Assembly (NCBI GenBank): GCA_036250195.1
Contig: JAVHZZ010000001.1
Location: 377,562,707-377,626,706, forward strand
DNA from: Mixophyes australis
Taxonomy: Eukaryota > Chordata > Amphibia > Anura > Limnodynastidae
Direction: 5' to 3'
Length of the DNA stretch: 64,000 nucleotides
The notes below the pieces were generated by a model. It saw only the letters and a program-made list of their open reading frames with translations, did not search any database and was not told where the DNA came from. Of this stretch, positions 10,890 to 22,199 are shown piece after piece. Each line of letters opens with the position of its first letter. Positions within the stretch are counted from its first letter, which is position 1. The position numbers and the translations under genes were made by a program.

Positions 10890-12199
10890 ATGCCAAATAT
10901 AAATCAGATTATGAAAGATGTAAAGCTAAACAAAAAACAACAGGTGCAAATTAAAACAGTTGCACTTTAAACTAAATTTTGAGGTGCTGAAATGTGAAAT
11001 TACCCTCTCAGTATTTCAGTCCCAAATAGTTGGGTAGTTTGTCACAACATGCCACAAGACATTAAAATGCTGGTCCTGTGCTGCCATGCATCAAGAGGCT
11101 TTCTCTGGGCATTTGTGGTAAACAAACAGCATCCTATAATGCAGGGACACAACTACCTGTGTAGAAACCGCTAGGGGATCCAGAAACGGGTGTTAAGAGT
11201 AGTATGCATTGAATATTAGGATGTGTTCCTACTTGTTTATATACCCATATTAAAACCACACAGCATGCACTCTATTTTGTGCATTGTGGGCTCTACCATG
11301 GGCATATGAAAGGTCACCATACCAGCATAGTTCCCAATGCAAATAGTATTTTTTCACCCTTCAAATAAGAATAAGAAAAATAGATTGAGGGGGTACAAAC
11401 AGATTTAGTGAATAGAATAAGTACAAACAGTGCCTACTAGACTCAGCATGCAATTAAGGTTATATAGCCAACATTTTTTTTTTGTTTCTGTAGAGCAAAG
11501 GTATTAAATCAAATATTACAATATAAATGTCCAATGTTAAAGCGTTAAGCAATCTTAATGCTGTCAGGCTTGACTAAATAAACATAGAGAGGTTTCTGTG
11601 AACAACCATATTGTTACCTTGTAGATGAGTCATGCTGTTGAGGTGTATACCATTTTTGGATTAAACTCACCAAGCTTCTTTTTTGTGCACAGCATAGTAC
11701 CTACTTACTAAGTGACCTTTCCCAACTGGAGCAGGATCTTTAATATACATAACAACATTGCCACAAATTCAAAGCAAAAAACAAAACAAAACAGTGACAC
11801 CATCAATTAAATATTTTGTAGAAACAGATTGTGATGAAAACAAAGTTGTCAACCTACATGGTGCAGTGGGAGTGGAATAAAAAAATAAAACAACAGCATT
11901 TTAGGGCCCAAACTCAGGCATTCTTAGAGCTGTGAGAACGCTGCTCCTTCTAGTTTGTCAGGAGAAACAGAAAGTTATAATCTGCAGCCTATTACATGGG
12001 GCACTAACAATCTGTCACTTTTATTTTATTTTGTAAATATTTTACTGTAATGACATATAGGAATAGTTGGTTGCAACTGGTAGGCTGTAATACACTGTTT
12101 ACCAGCTGTAGCAATCTTGAAATATCAGGTTTGGGGTTGTGGGACCCAACACCAGTTAAAATTGACACAACTAGACAGTCTAAGTTACGACAGGTAGAA
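10890..12199. other. no gene seen; unclassified sequence
   Basis: No coding motif, terminal repeat or array was recognised in this 1.3 kb. Short open frames here carry no domain signature. Confidence 0.5.
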
Positions 12200-12600
12200 A
12201 CCTCAGGATTTGGTTCTAGGGTCACCATTGTACACTGTAAGGTTTGGAATCCTGAGACAAGAAGATTGGCTGGTTGTTACTATAACGGGAGGTGTGGGTG
12301 ATGCCGGGGGTACCCCAGTGAATATTTGAATGAAATCCAGGCAGCAAATCTTAATTATTTTATTAAGGTGCTGCAGGAAGTCACAAGGTGCTCCAGCCTT
12401 GTCCATGGCCAGACTATACTGTAAGGTCTGGCTAGTCAAACTAGCCAAGGTCAGCAGGATGCAGGTTGAACTGAACAGATCATCAAGCAATAGTCAGAAA
12501 AAGTCAAAGGTCAAAAACAAGCTATCAGCACATTACAAAGTCAGGATCCAGTATCATGAACACAGGAACAAGCCAGGTCAATAATCAGGAATGATGTATA
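12200..12600 (-). pseudogene. Ty3/gypsy LTR end and gag N-terminus, remnant
   Basis: On the minus strand a pyrimidine-rich segment (12600 down to about 12425, with the 'gacctggcttg' phrase common in vertebrate gypsy LTRs) leads into a short leader and a start codon at about 12406. The start reads MDKAGAPCDFLQHLNKI and, after decay, IPNLTVYNGDPRT. Gypsy Gag proteins of the Sushi/Mart type begin similarly (an acidic MD start, then a P..P...Y.GDP motif). Such Gag proteins form the retrotransposon particle. Only about 95 codons are recognisable, and the frame is lost near 12200. No protease or RT follows. The assignment is by motif impression and is moderate. Confidence 0.55.
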
Positions 12601-12836
12601 TAATTTAGCTAGTCAGGCATTCATCTTATAACTCTATCTAGAAACTACTCACATAACTTTTTAGATTGCCGACTATTCTCTAATGTTACAGCACAGGGTT
12701 GGATAAACATGCTCTCAATTAAACACATAACCACTCTGAGCATATCCAGTAACTGCAGACCTATGCAGAGGCAGGGTTGCCATTCCACACTGCTCTCCAA
12801 CTCTTCCCGTCTCCTTCAAATATATGTGCAATTGTA

Positions 12837-13136
12837 GACAACTGTCCTGTTTCTGGTGGGGCAGTCCCAATTTATGGGACTGTCCCGCTCATTCAGGACT
12901 TTGTTCCGACTGCAAGGGTAGTTGGGATGGATGTCCTGATTCACACTGTACTGGTACTGCATATTACAGGCGAGCTGCTTGCATATAACTGTAGTGCATA
13001 TTGCTTGCCCTTAATGAGCAGTACAGTGTGAAGCGGGACATACATCCCACCTATTGTGGCAGTCTGGACAAAGTCCTGACTGAGCTGGATAGTCACACAA
13101 AATCAAGACTGTCCCACCGAAATCAGAACAATTGGC
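12837..13136. mobile_element. foldback MITE with about 150-bp arms
   Basis: The left arm from 'acaactgtcctg' to about 12980 is an inverted, imperfect copy of the right arm ending 'cagaacaattggc'. Shared blocks are 'gggcagtcc/ggactgtccc' and 'cacactgtact/agtacagtgtg'. No clear target duplication was found, so the superfamily is unassigned. Confidence 0.7.
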
Positions 13137-13319
13137 AAACGGTCCTGCGCTCTCCTGCCTGTTTTTGTAGTTTTCATCACCTGCAGCTGCTGGTCTCTTA
13201 AGCTCAGTTGCGGCTTTTCTGGATCCTGGAATGTTGGAGCCTTTTTGGTAAAAAGGGAAAGGTACATAAACTATGGAAAGTCTAGCAGTGAGTGACCCTA
13301 TTTAGGTCTCACTCCCCCA

Positions 13320-13890
13320 ACCACCCCTGATGTTAAATCAATAGCTCCTATATTTAATAATTAGCCCTCCTAACCTGAAACCTGCCCATCATTAAATTAA
13401 TAGTATTCTCATTTAATAAAGAGAAATATTACATCTCTACAAGCCCTGACATGAAATTAAAAAGATTCAATGTAATAGATAGACCTATATCGTCTAAATT
13501 AACCCCAACATTAAATAAATAGCATTCAGAATTAATAGATGGACCTAATTCGCCCACAATTCCCTGCCATTAAATTAATAGTATTCCCATTTATTAATTA
13601 AACCAATTTCCCCCAAAATTTACCCAATATAAAGTAATTGGTATTCACAATTAATAAATAGCGCTCCTTTTCCCTCAAATCAGTCCTATGTTTTATTAAT
13701 AAGCCCCAAACAACCATAGCATTAATAAAATAATGCCATCACAACACCTTAAATTAATAGTTATTACTATTACCCCAGTATTAAATTAAAAAGTCACCAT
13801 GAAATAAATTGCCCCACCAGTAAATTAATATTTCCTACCCACCATTAAATGATTACTATTCACCCTCACCATTAAATTAACACCCATCCT
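13320..13890 (+). repeat. degenerate minisatellite with a period of about 60 bp
   Basis: Units of the form 'cattaaattaatagtattc' followed by a C-rich spacer recur at about 13330, 13389, 13449, 13506, 13565 and 13625, then decay. The period is close to 60 bp. No coding content. Confidence 0.75.
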
Positions 13891-13899
13891 CCACCCTTA

Positions 13900-14520
13900 T
13901 TGCAATTAGCTTCTTCCATTTGGATCTGAACACTCCAGACTCCTCTGTCTTCTACTTCCTGTACTATGATATGCTGCTTTCACCGTGAAAGAGGGGGGTG
14001 GGACACATACTGCAGACAGGGCTGGGGACCAGAAAGGTTCAGAATGGATCTGTAGACCTGTGGCTGGTCCTGAGAAAGGGGACTAGCCTGACAATGAGTC
14101 CTGGCTGGTGGGGAGGTTTCCGGGCAACTGATCCCCCTCCCCCCCCTTCCCCCAATTGCATGCCTGCTAGAACAAGTACAGACCTTCACAAGGAAGCAGC
14201 TACATCCAAAATATGTGAGACTGCCATCATTTTTTCTGTTTGTACAAGCATCAATTTAAAAATCGATTAGCTGAAACAAACTGTAATTTCCATGTGTGGT
14301 TTAGTAAGCTAAGTGCTTCAAACTATAGCTGGGGCATAGAGCGTTCCCACATAAAATAAACTGTGTGATAACATCCTTCTTTTCATATGCCACTGTGGCT
14401 TCTTACAACGTGATTACACATAGACACATCCAAAGTTAAAATACAGGGAAACAAAACTTTACTTTTCTTTTAATGGTAAAAAAAAACATGTCAATAGGCA
14501 TCTTACAGAAACATCCTATT
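13900..14520. other. no gene seen; unclassified
   Basis: It contains a G/C-rich patch with runs of G or C near 13990 and 14130. No domain or repeat boundary was recognised. Confidence 0.45.
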
Positions 14521-14689
14521 TGTTAGGGACTAAGGATCCAAAATCCAGGCTTAAAAACTTCATTGTAGCATCGCTGCCAAGGGTGCTGTGGTAAACCTAA
14601 GGCTTTTCTTAAAGGCTGCATGAACTGAACTCCTGGCGCTGTGGTCCTGCTGATGCACACAAGGATTATCTAGACACCATGAATGTTTA

Positions 14690-15062
14690 TTATACCATTT
14701 GCTCATATAAGTCAGCTAGGCCTGACACATACAGCCTGAACACTTATCTTGATACTTGTTACGCATTTCTGATCTTTTAAACTGGACCTCTCCCTGTTTA
14801 CTAATGTGTTCATGTACTGACCCTACCACGCATATGTCTGACTATCAGCCAGGCTTTCATCTGCTACTGTGTATGACCTGTCTTACATCTGACTTTGCAT
14901 TCTGTGCATCTAGTCTGGCTGTTGAATTCCATACCTTTGTTCTCAGATTGGTTACATATAATGCTGCTGTTTATGCTTTCAAAATAAACAGAGAAGTGTA
15001 TTATTGCCTTACCTTTGGATTATTCCCTATGTCGAATTATCATAGAGAACAGCAGAGAACCT
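14690..15062 (+). mobile_element. LTR-like segment, possible solo LTR remnant
   Basis: Pyrimidine-rich phrases such as 'tctgactatcagccaggc' and 'tatgacctgtcttacatctg', followed by a polyadenylation-like 'aaaataaacagag' near 14980, resemble vertebrate gypsy LTRs. No TG/CA boundary pair or target duplication was found, so this remains tentative. Confidence 0.3.
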
Positions 15063-15869
15063 AGTTAGACTTTTGACAGTGTTACGTTTACTTTTACCAG
15101 ATACAGATTTTATGTTATGAAAGAAAATGACTAAATATTTTACCCACGTTGATCATGCTACATGTATAAGCAAAGTAGTAGTAGTAATTAGTATCACTGT
15201 GCAAGTTAGAATGTATCAAATATTATAGCACTGCTGACCGCATTAAACACCTTGGGACACTTGACAACAGTTAAGATGTGAAGGGGGGGTGTTTCTAATA
15301 CTCTAAAATAATCAGTGTAACTTTTTTTGTTTGTCTTCACTAGAAAAATTACTTATTTTTCACAGGCTGTAAAACAGTGAAAAGATCTCTTCAGTAAAAT
15401 GTGTTTTTTTCCACAATATTAATTCATTAATTTAGTTGTAAATTGGTTTTTCCCCAACTTTTGTATTGAATACAATCTATTTTGGCACAGAAAAGGTGGC
15501 CAAACATAATCTGTGCATATTTATATTCATCATAGCAAGGATGGCTTTATAAAGAAGGTGATGAAATGGAATGGAATGAATACATTTTATTGTACATTTG
15601 TGCAGAGGATATACCTGGTGGTAAATTAGGATGGTGTTTTAGAACATAAACTGGCTGATTCTTTTCAATTGCTCTGATGTAAGCTCAGGTTTTCTGTGGG
15701 GCACTATGCACAGTTCTAGGTACATGCAAGAGATCACAGATCAACTGTATTCCCTTAATCTTTTTAATTATTAGTGGTTTTATCAGTATATTACAGTAAA
15801 TAAAAAGTATTGTCACTAATGGAGACATACAAGGGACACCTCATTCAGTTATGGTTTACATGGGTGACA
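15063..15869. other. no gene seen; AT-rich unclassified sequence
   Basis: No recognised motif or array. Confidence 0.5.
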
Positions 15870-16763
15870 CTCAGATAAATCATTACCACATTTTTCTTCT
15901 TTCACTCCCTCCTCAATTTACTTCAATCTGGCTTTTGCTCCTTTCCACTGCATGGAAAAAGTCACTAATGATCTTCTCATCTGCTAAAAAGTCACTTCTC
16001 CCTTCTTATCCTTCTCAAACTCTCTGCTGCCTTCAATACCATTGATTATCCTTTCCATTCCATAGGCCTTCATAACACTGTACTCTCCTGTGTCAGGCGC
16101 CGTCCTCAACCTCATTTCTACCCACACTTCCTTTCAACCATTCCCCTTTACCAATGAATTCCTCCTCACTACTACGCTTCTTCCCACTCCAGCCTCTAGG
16201 AGCTCACCAATGCTGTTCCCTGTGGAATGCACTCCTACAACCTTTAACACTGGTCTACAAGGCTTCAAACATGTCCTCAAAACTAATTTCTTCATTCAAG
16301 CCTATCAACCCTGTCCCTAATTCCTCTGCTCTACTACCACCTCTACTCCCCCACTCAGTGCCACCATATTTCTGTGTTTCCCTTCCCTATAGGATGTAAG
16401 CTCTCACAAGCAGGGCTCTCTTTACACTTGTTCTCCTTCCACCATTACACCTTCTGTCTGGTCATCTGCACCTTTGAGCCTGCTTCCCCAGTCCAGTTTT
16501 TAGAGCCCAGGTCCCTGGGCACAGACCTACTTCACGCTGGAATTACTTATCACTTATACTCACTGTCTAGACATTAACTTGATCTGAAATACTATCTTCT
16601 ATGTAAATTTTTAGTTGACTGCACTTTGTATAACTATGCATAGTGTAATTATGTATTTTTCATAGCTGTATGTATTGTGTATAACTGTAAATGTCTAGTC
16701 TTTTCACCCTATATTCGGCACTGCAGACAATTTGTGGGGCCTCATAAATAATAAAATTAAATT

Positions 16764-16798
<35 letters not shown>

Positions 16799-16800
16799 AA
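15870..16800 (+). pseudogene. L2-like LINE remnant with an internal deletion
   Basis: Reverse transcriptase phrases are readable in shifting frames: LLQSGF-like and AFNTIDYPFHSIGLHNTVLS (about 15900-16090; vertebrate L2 RT has the pattern LDLSAAFDTIDH). The sequence then passes at about 16150-16190 directly to the L2 C-terminal region, with LWNALL, FKHVLKTNFFIQAY and a stop at about 16318. The RT domain after motif A, including the catalytic FADD region, is missing. The 3' untranslated module 'atgtaagctctcacaagcag' begins at 16393 and the element ends in an (AAT)n tail at 16765-16797. It is a dead copy, assigned by motif similarity. Confidence 0.82.
16765..16797. repeat. (AAT)n tail of the L2 remnant
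   Basis: About ten consecutive AAT units at the 3' end of the LINE remnant. Microsatellite tails are usual for L2/CR1-type elements. Confidence 0.9.
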
Positions 16801-16804
16801 TGCC

Positions 16805-18370
16805 AAACCATTTAATACTGCACAAAATCCAGGAAAATCTATGGCCTGAAGGAGAGACATATTTTTGCATTGCTCTTGCCTATTGTAAATTGCCTCCATT
16901 GTCTTGGTAACCACATGTCATGAAAGGCTTGGAGCTAAGATTGTAAATATAGGATGGAGTAAATATTATGTTCATTTTATATTAATATTTGGAAGGCCAT
17001 TCCATAATGGCTTCAAAATCTGTTTCAAATGTTTTCCTCAAGCACTGATCAGTCATGCCAGGTTGATAGTTAGCATACTGATTGTTTAATAATTTCTCAG
17101 ACATACAGATTTTATTAATATTTTGTATTGGTTTCAGACCAAGAAAGTTGTATCTTCTTGGCACTTCCATTGTTGTTCTGAAATATGTTCCTTCAATTCA
17201 AAAATTTCTTATTAAATATTTTTTAAATAAAAACTGATGTTTAAGTGAAAGTGTATATTGTATGTCATGGGACATGTTAACATTTCTTATTTGATTCATG
17301 CTATTATGACTCTTCATGAGACTCGTCATATATTCAAGTATAATTTGAGTTTTTATAATAAATTACAATACATGTTGGTGTGGAGTGTCCTTGCACTGGA
17401 AATTTTGATCTGTTCAACAGTTCTCTTTTCATCTTTACATTTAGAACTGCATAAATAGATGTTCTTTGACCCAGTTTGATTCATATAATGAAAATATATC
17501 TGGCTCTCATTAAGTTGTAGCTCTAATGTCCTGGTATCGGGTTTTGAAAGCCAACTCTTTGCCATTTTGGTCTGCCAATTAAGAAAATGTTACCTAATAT
17601 AGTTGCCCAGAGGATACAACTTGATGTGTTCAAAAATGGGATGCACCACAGCTACAAACATGAGTTGAAGTAACACTGTGATGTTCATCTACCCTCTTAG
17701 TTTATTTCACAAATCATGTGACACTATTATTATCTTTGAAACACATGCAGATATTACTGGCATTGAACAACCTTAGTGAGGACCTAGAAATTAAGATTAT
17801 GCTGATTAGTTTTAATACTGCATGTTGAACAAGTTGAACAAGTTTACTGCTTGTAAGAAAACATCGTCATTTATCACCTTCAAAAATTAAGGAGAATCAT
17901 ATTCTGAACTCAGTTCAGAATATTACTGTAGACATTTAATTTTGTTGATTTTTCAATTTTTCAAATCAAATCCCAATGTGTGTGTTTGAAATGCCAAAAC
18001 ACATGGAAAAAGACATAAATACAGGTCACATCTGTGTTCCAGAATCCCCTAAAATAGAGCTTGCATAGACATGGCTCCAGTTTTATAAAATATGATTTAG
18101 TCCAAGAAAACACTTCAACGCAATCCAATAATTTTACACAATAATTTTACACAAAAAAACGAGGGAGGCATGTATGAACTGCTCTACTGTACTTGCACCA
18201 GATTGTGATCCATTTGCATATTCGTTAAAAAGCTGGACCAGTGGCCAAATTTTTAATAAAAGCAATAATGTGTCCATGTGCACTTTCAGTGCATGTGTTG
18301 AATGCTGCCAGCTGAAATGTAACATGATACCAAAGCCTTTTATAGTACAAAAATCTGGAAATACTGACAT
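16805..18370. other. no gene seen; unique-looking AT-rich sequence
   Basis: No coding motif was recognised. A 25-nt palindrome (12-nt arms with a single central base) sits at 17899-17923. Confidence 0.5.
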
Positions 18371-18373
18371 TTA

Positions 18374-18596
18374 GGGGCATATTCAATTGTCCGCGGTTTC
18401 CGCCACTGAAAAACTATTACCGGTATTACGGTAATAGTAAGCCGGATTTCAGCTTGCCGCTCCCTGAGCCACGAGCTGAAATCCAGCGAGAAAAGTACCG
18501 TAATACCGGTATTTACGTGCACTATTACCGTAATGATGGTAATAGTGCGCGGGGCACGGTAATTTTGGCTGTAACGCCAACAATTGAATATGCCCC
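18374..18596. mobile_element. PIF/Harbinger MITE (GGGGCATATTCAATTG family)
   Basis: The ends are GGGGCATATTCAATTGT and its exact inverse. The flanking TTA (18371-18373 and 18597-18599) is the TWA target duplication of PIF/Harbinger. The interior repeats 'ttaccg/cggtaa' palindromes, including 'accgtaataccggta'. No coding capacity. Related fragments ('taataccggtat') occur near 20530. Confidence 0.92.
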
Positions 18597-18599
18597 TTA

Positions 18600-19430
18600 T
18601 AAGATAGAAACCCAATGAATACTCACAATCGCAGCAACTATTCAGTGTTTATATAGTATAAGTTAAAAAATATTTATGATTCTATATATATATGATTACT
18701 GTTTAGGGAAGAATAAAAATATGTCAAACATATGAATATTTTTTTAGGAACAATAGCCCACATGTTCATGCTGTCCTCCTGTTCAGAAAGCACCTGCACA
18801 ATACATTTTTAGTGGTAATTTTTGAACACAAAATATAAATAATGTTTTGGGATATACATTCCTTGTATCCATGTCCTGCTCCAAAACTACGTACATCTTA
18901 AATAGTGAGTGTGCAGAGTTTTATTGGTTGCAATTTATTTAGATGTAGAAACACATTTGTTCACTCAAATAAATGTTGCAGTAATAGGTGTAGTTCAAAT
19001 TAACATAACATAGTTTATACCAGCTGTCTCTGCATATAGCCAGTCTTATAAGTGCCTCATTTTAGTTCATATAAATACCGCAGTGGGAGTGATTTAAATA
19101 CTTGTTTTGGCTAGCTAGTGACCTTGTTTACTCTAATATCATGAAGAAGGTCAATAGCTGGCTTAAAAATTGACACAAACTAATTGACATTTTGTGTATT
19201 GAGTCTCAGTTTTGATTCAAGACTTGTTAGTGTAAAATATAGTTATATACTGACAAGTCTCTCTTTGGAATAATGGAGCATAAGTAGCAATCTTTTGCCA
19301 GGGATTTTCAAACAAAATTAAGGACGAGATGGCCTCTCTGGTGCTTCCATAGTTTTTGATGACCTTTTTATGCTTTGCAATAGAGTGGACATCCACTTTA
19401 GGGAGCACATTCAAGACAGGGAGTTACCCA
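18600..19430. other. no gene seen; unclassified sequence
   Basis: No recognised motif. The last part may belong to the retroelement that follows but is too decayed to say. Confidence 0.4.
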
Positions 19431-19439
19431 GCTTCCAGT

Positions 19440-19905
19440 TTCCAGTTGTGTCCACTGATGTAGTTGGGGCGATCCCAACTAAGCTTAATTTTGCTATAAA
19501 TGTTCGGCAGACAAGATGTGGTTATCCACCCCAAACACTCATCTTTGAGTACCAAGCATGACATTTTCACCATATTACCTTGGGCCTTTTACAATCCTTC
19601 AAAAAATGAATCTAATGGCCTTCAAGTTCAAAATTGCTAGCCTCACTACGTGTTCCAATTGTGTTTTTTATCTCTTCACAAAAACCTTTGGTGATGAATC
19701 GTCTTTTTCTATCAGCGCTCATTTTTCTTCCATCTCGAAAAGGAGTAAAAGGAGTATTCTGGATTCTCATATTCCTAGAAGTGTTTCTTAATTCTTCCTG
19801 GACTGGAAGGGTTACAGTTGTAAGGAGCGTTGTTCGCTACTGACATTAACGCACCTCATCTCCTCAGGAGGTTTCACATAAAAATTGCTGATATGCCCTT
19901 TATTG
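19440..19905 (+). pseudogene. chromovirus (Ty3/gypsy) integrase C-terminus and chromodomain remnant
   Basis: This is the 3' end of a Ty3/gypsy pol gene. In shifting plus-strand frames one reads DKMWLSTPNTHL and VPSMTFSPYYLGPFTILQK (19510-19605). This corresponds to the integrase C-terminal GPY/F region (family pattern: V-W-LST-N--L...GPF). It is followed at about 19630 by SLRVP and then by SQKPLV. Further on come ILDSHIPRSVS, FLDWKGYS and, after a frameshift, TDINAPHLLRRFHIK (about 19740-19890), matching a chromodomain of the type fused to chromovirus integrases, which steers insertion to marked chromatin. At least two frameshifts and one stop are present. An LTR follows directly, as expected for the 3' end. 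Confidence 0.78.
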
Positions 19906-20345
19906 GGTAACAGGATTCCACCTTTAAGAGGGGTGTATTTTCATGCTCTGGACCCTGAGCCCAGTCTATTTAATCTTGCTCTGAGCACTGCTTTGTGCCA
20001 GAGTATTAGGATCACAACTTTATTCCAGTGTTCCAGCACATATTGTGGCTATTCTTGTGACTTTTTACCTGAACCATTTCTGACCTTTCTTCTGCTTAGA
20101 GTTTGGTACTGCTTCTGTTCCTGCTTTTTGCTGACCCGGCTTGTTCAGTTGCGCTTTCCTGTAATCCATTTTGGCACTCTGCAGTCCATCTGTGTTCCAC
20201 TTTCCGCTACGTTGACCAGTCCCTTTCTGTCTGATACCAGCTTGCTACACCTAGAGGCAGGGCAGGGGACCGTTTCTGTAGCAAATCCCAAACCCCCTTG
20301 CTGGGGTCTCTGGTGAAGCCCAGGGGTTTGTTACATTCTATGCCA
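19906..20345 (+). mobile_element. 3' LTR of the decayed chromovirus
   Basis: Pyrimidine-rich sequence ('gacccggcttgttcagttg', 'ttgctggggtctctggtgaa', 'aggggtttgttacattct') directly follows the chromodomain frame and has the usual style of vertebrate gypsy LTRs. The exact TG/CA limits are not clear. The upstream remainder of the element is missing. Confidence 0.6.
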
Positions 20346-21632
20346 CTGTTACTGTCAGCACTAATCCAGATTTGTGGAAAGAGAATCCATTAAATCTCCC
20401 TCCAGTTCTTACCTTTGCTGAGAACTGAGCCTCCTTTCTAAGATCTGCATCTCTACACAGTCCAGTAACACTACGGTAATAAAATTTGCCATATCACAGA
20501 GGATTATTTTTTACTACTGCATTATTACTGTAATACCGGTATATTGTTAATGCACAATTAATCTTTGAGGTTAAAGTCCATTTATGAGACAAAGGCCTTT
20601 GTCATACCGGCACTTTAAATGCTAGTGCTTTTTCAGCAAGAAAAGTGCAGATTTCATGGACACTCAAACTAGGCTGAAGGGCAAAGCTTCTTCCCTGTCA
20701 CATGTGAGAGAATAAGGTCATAAAATGTTGCTTTTGGAATAGAGAAATATGAGGGATGTGCAGAAAATGCTGAACACCCCACTGTTTTTATCTTGCTAGT
20801 GAATTGAGGGGAAATTCAGTGGTAAGAATCAATGGAATGTTTCCATCCCACAAAGTCATGACCACATGATATAATCTATATTCTAGCCTATAAAAAGATA
20901 AATGTTTCTAATCATCCACCATCCTTACCTGCTATTACACTCAATGACGTCAGAAAATGTAAGCTGTCAAACTGACTTTTGCTCTTACAAAACAATTACT
21001 GACACTAAGGGGTAGTTCTATCAAACCTTCTAAAAGGAAAAGGGTATATGTATACAAAGGTAAAAAAATGGTGCTAGTAGCCAGAGATAATATCATAAAT
21101 AAGCACATACTCAGAGGATCTTTGCACCTCTCCAAAAAGATAAACTTTCTATAATAATGTAAAGAGAAATATAAATATGCCCAAAAAAGAAATTCTCTGA
21201 GCAAAGATGGTTTGAATGACAGTTTCCAAAAATGGACTATTTTAATAATAAAACAATATAAAATTCAAATGAGATTTAAAAGTTGTAACACGTGTGCACA
21301 CATAAGTATCTTATAAAATATGCAGCTGTGATACTTTATATCTCAGATTAGAATAAATTAATTAAAAATAATTTTTCTGGAACTTCAGTGCTGAAATGAA
21401 ATCCTACTCCCAGCACTCCCGGAGAATTTCTCAATTAGGCAATAAAATGGCACAATGGGTTTCTCCCTCCTATGGTCTTATATAGTGTTGTTTTAAGAGA
21501 TTAGTGGTGTCAGGTGTGCAGATGAATTGACTATCATTCCCTTTGATTATGAGAGGAATTTTTTGGTCATCACTATCATCCAGTAGTTACATCTGCCCTG
21601 GAGCGGGTGCAAAGCAAACGTCCGCTAACTAA
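20346..21632. other. no gene seen; contains a faint relative of the TTA MITE
   Basis: 'taataccggtat' near 20530 recalls the MITE at 18374-18596. The rest is AT-rich, with no motif recognised. Confidence 0.4.
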
Positions 21633-21640
21633 GTATACAT

Positions 21641-21968
21641 CATATGTGCCAACTCTCCCGGAAAGTCCGGGAGACCTCAGAATTTTGGGTAGGTCTCCCG
21701 GGAGAGCTGGCGATTCTCCCACATCTGCCCACTTCACTAAATTAGAACCGGCATGTACGGGCAGAGGAGGCGGGGCTTTGCAATTTGTGTAATTTTGGCC
21801 CCATCCCCAGTGATATAATGATTGTTTGGGGTCTTTTTAAAACAGGCATTACAGCATCAGGGCGGGGCCAAAATGACGCAATTCGTGAAGCCCCGTCCCC
21901 TACGCCCCTACACCCCTCTTGCCCTCCAGGATTTCCCAGACCCGCCCAACATAACGTTGGCAAGTATG
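21641..21968. mobile_element. MITE, CATACTTGCCAACT family, copy 2
   Basis: The ends CATATGTGCCAACTCTCCC and GTTGGCAAGTATG match the copy at 10669-10881. The flanking octamers gtatacat and gcatactt agree at 6 of 8 positions. The interior is longer and carries an inverted pair 'aattttggcccc/ggggccaaaatga' at about 21791-21876. Confidence 0.8.
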
Positions 21969-22039
21969 GCATACTTATGACACCAGTATGTGAATCATTA
22001 GTCCGCCCCTTACCTCCCCCATTCTGCCTCTCAAGTCAT

Positions 22040-22195
22040 AAGGAGACGTAAGTGCTATTTGCGTTCATAAAAGAATTACATACATTTGCATTAGTTGGTG
22101 TAATTTAATTTAATTTCTGGGCATGCCCAGTGTGTGGATTTACACAAGATACGCTGCGTAATTGGAAGGACGTCCGAACATGAATCAGGCCCTAA
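22040..22195. mobile_element. partial MITE, right end ATGAATCAGGCCCT
   Basis: The right end 'catgaatcaggccct' is the inverse of the GGGCCTGATTCAT ends at 2172 and 30487, but the interior differs. The left end was not identified. Confidence 0.5.
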
Positions 22196-22199
22196 ATGA

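Noticed and set aside
19885..20316. 143-codon plus-strand frame as a host gene
   Set aside because: It lies inside the LTR-like region following the chromodomain remnant. Its leucine/cysteine-rich content reflects pyrimidine-rich LTR DNA.
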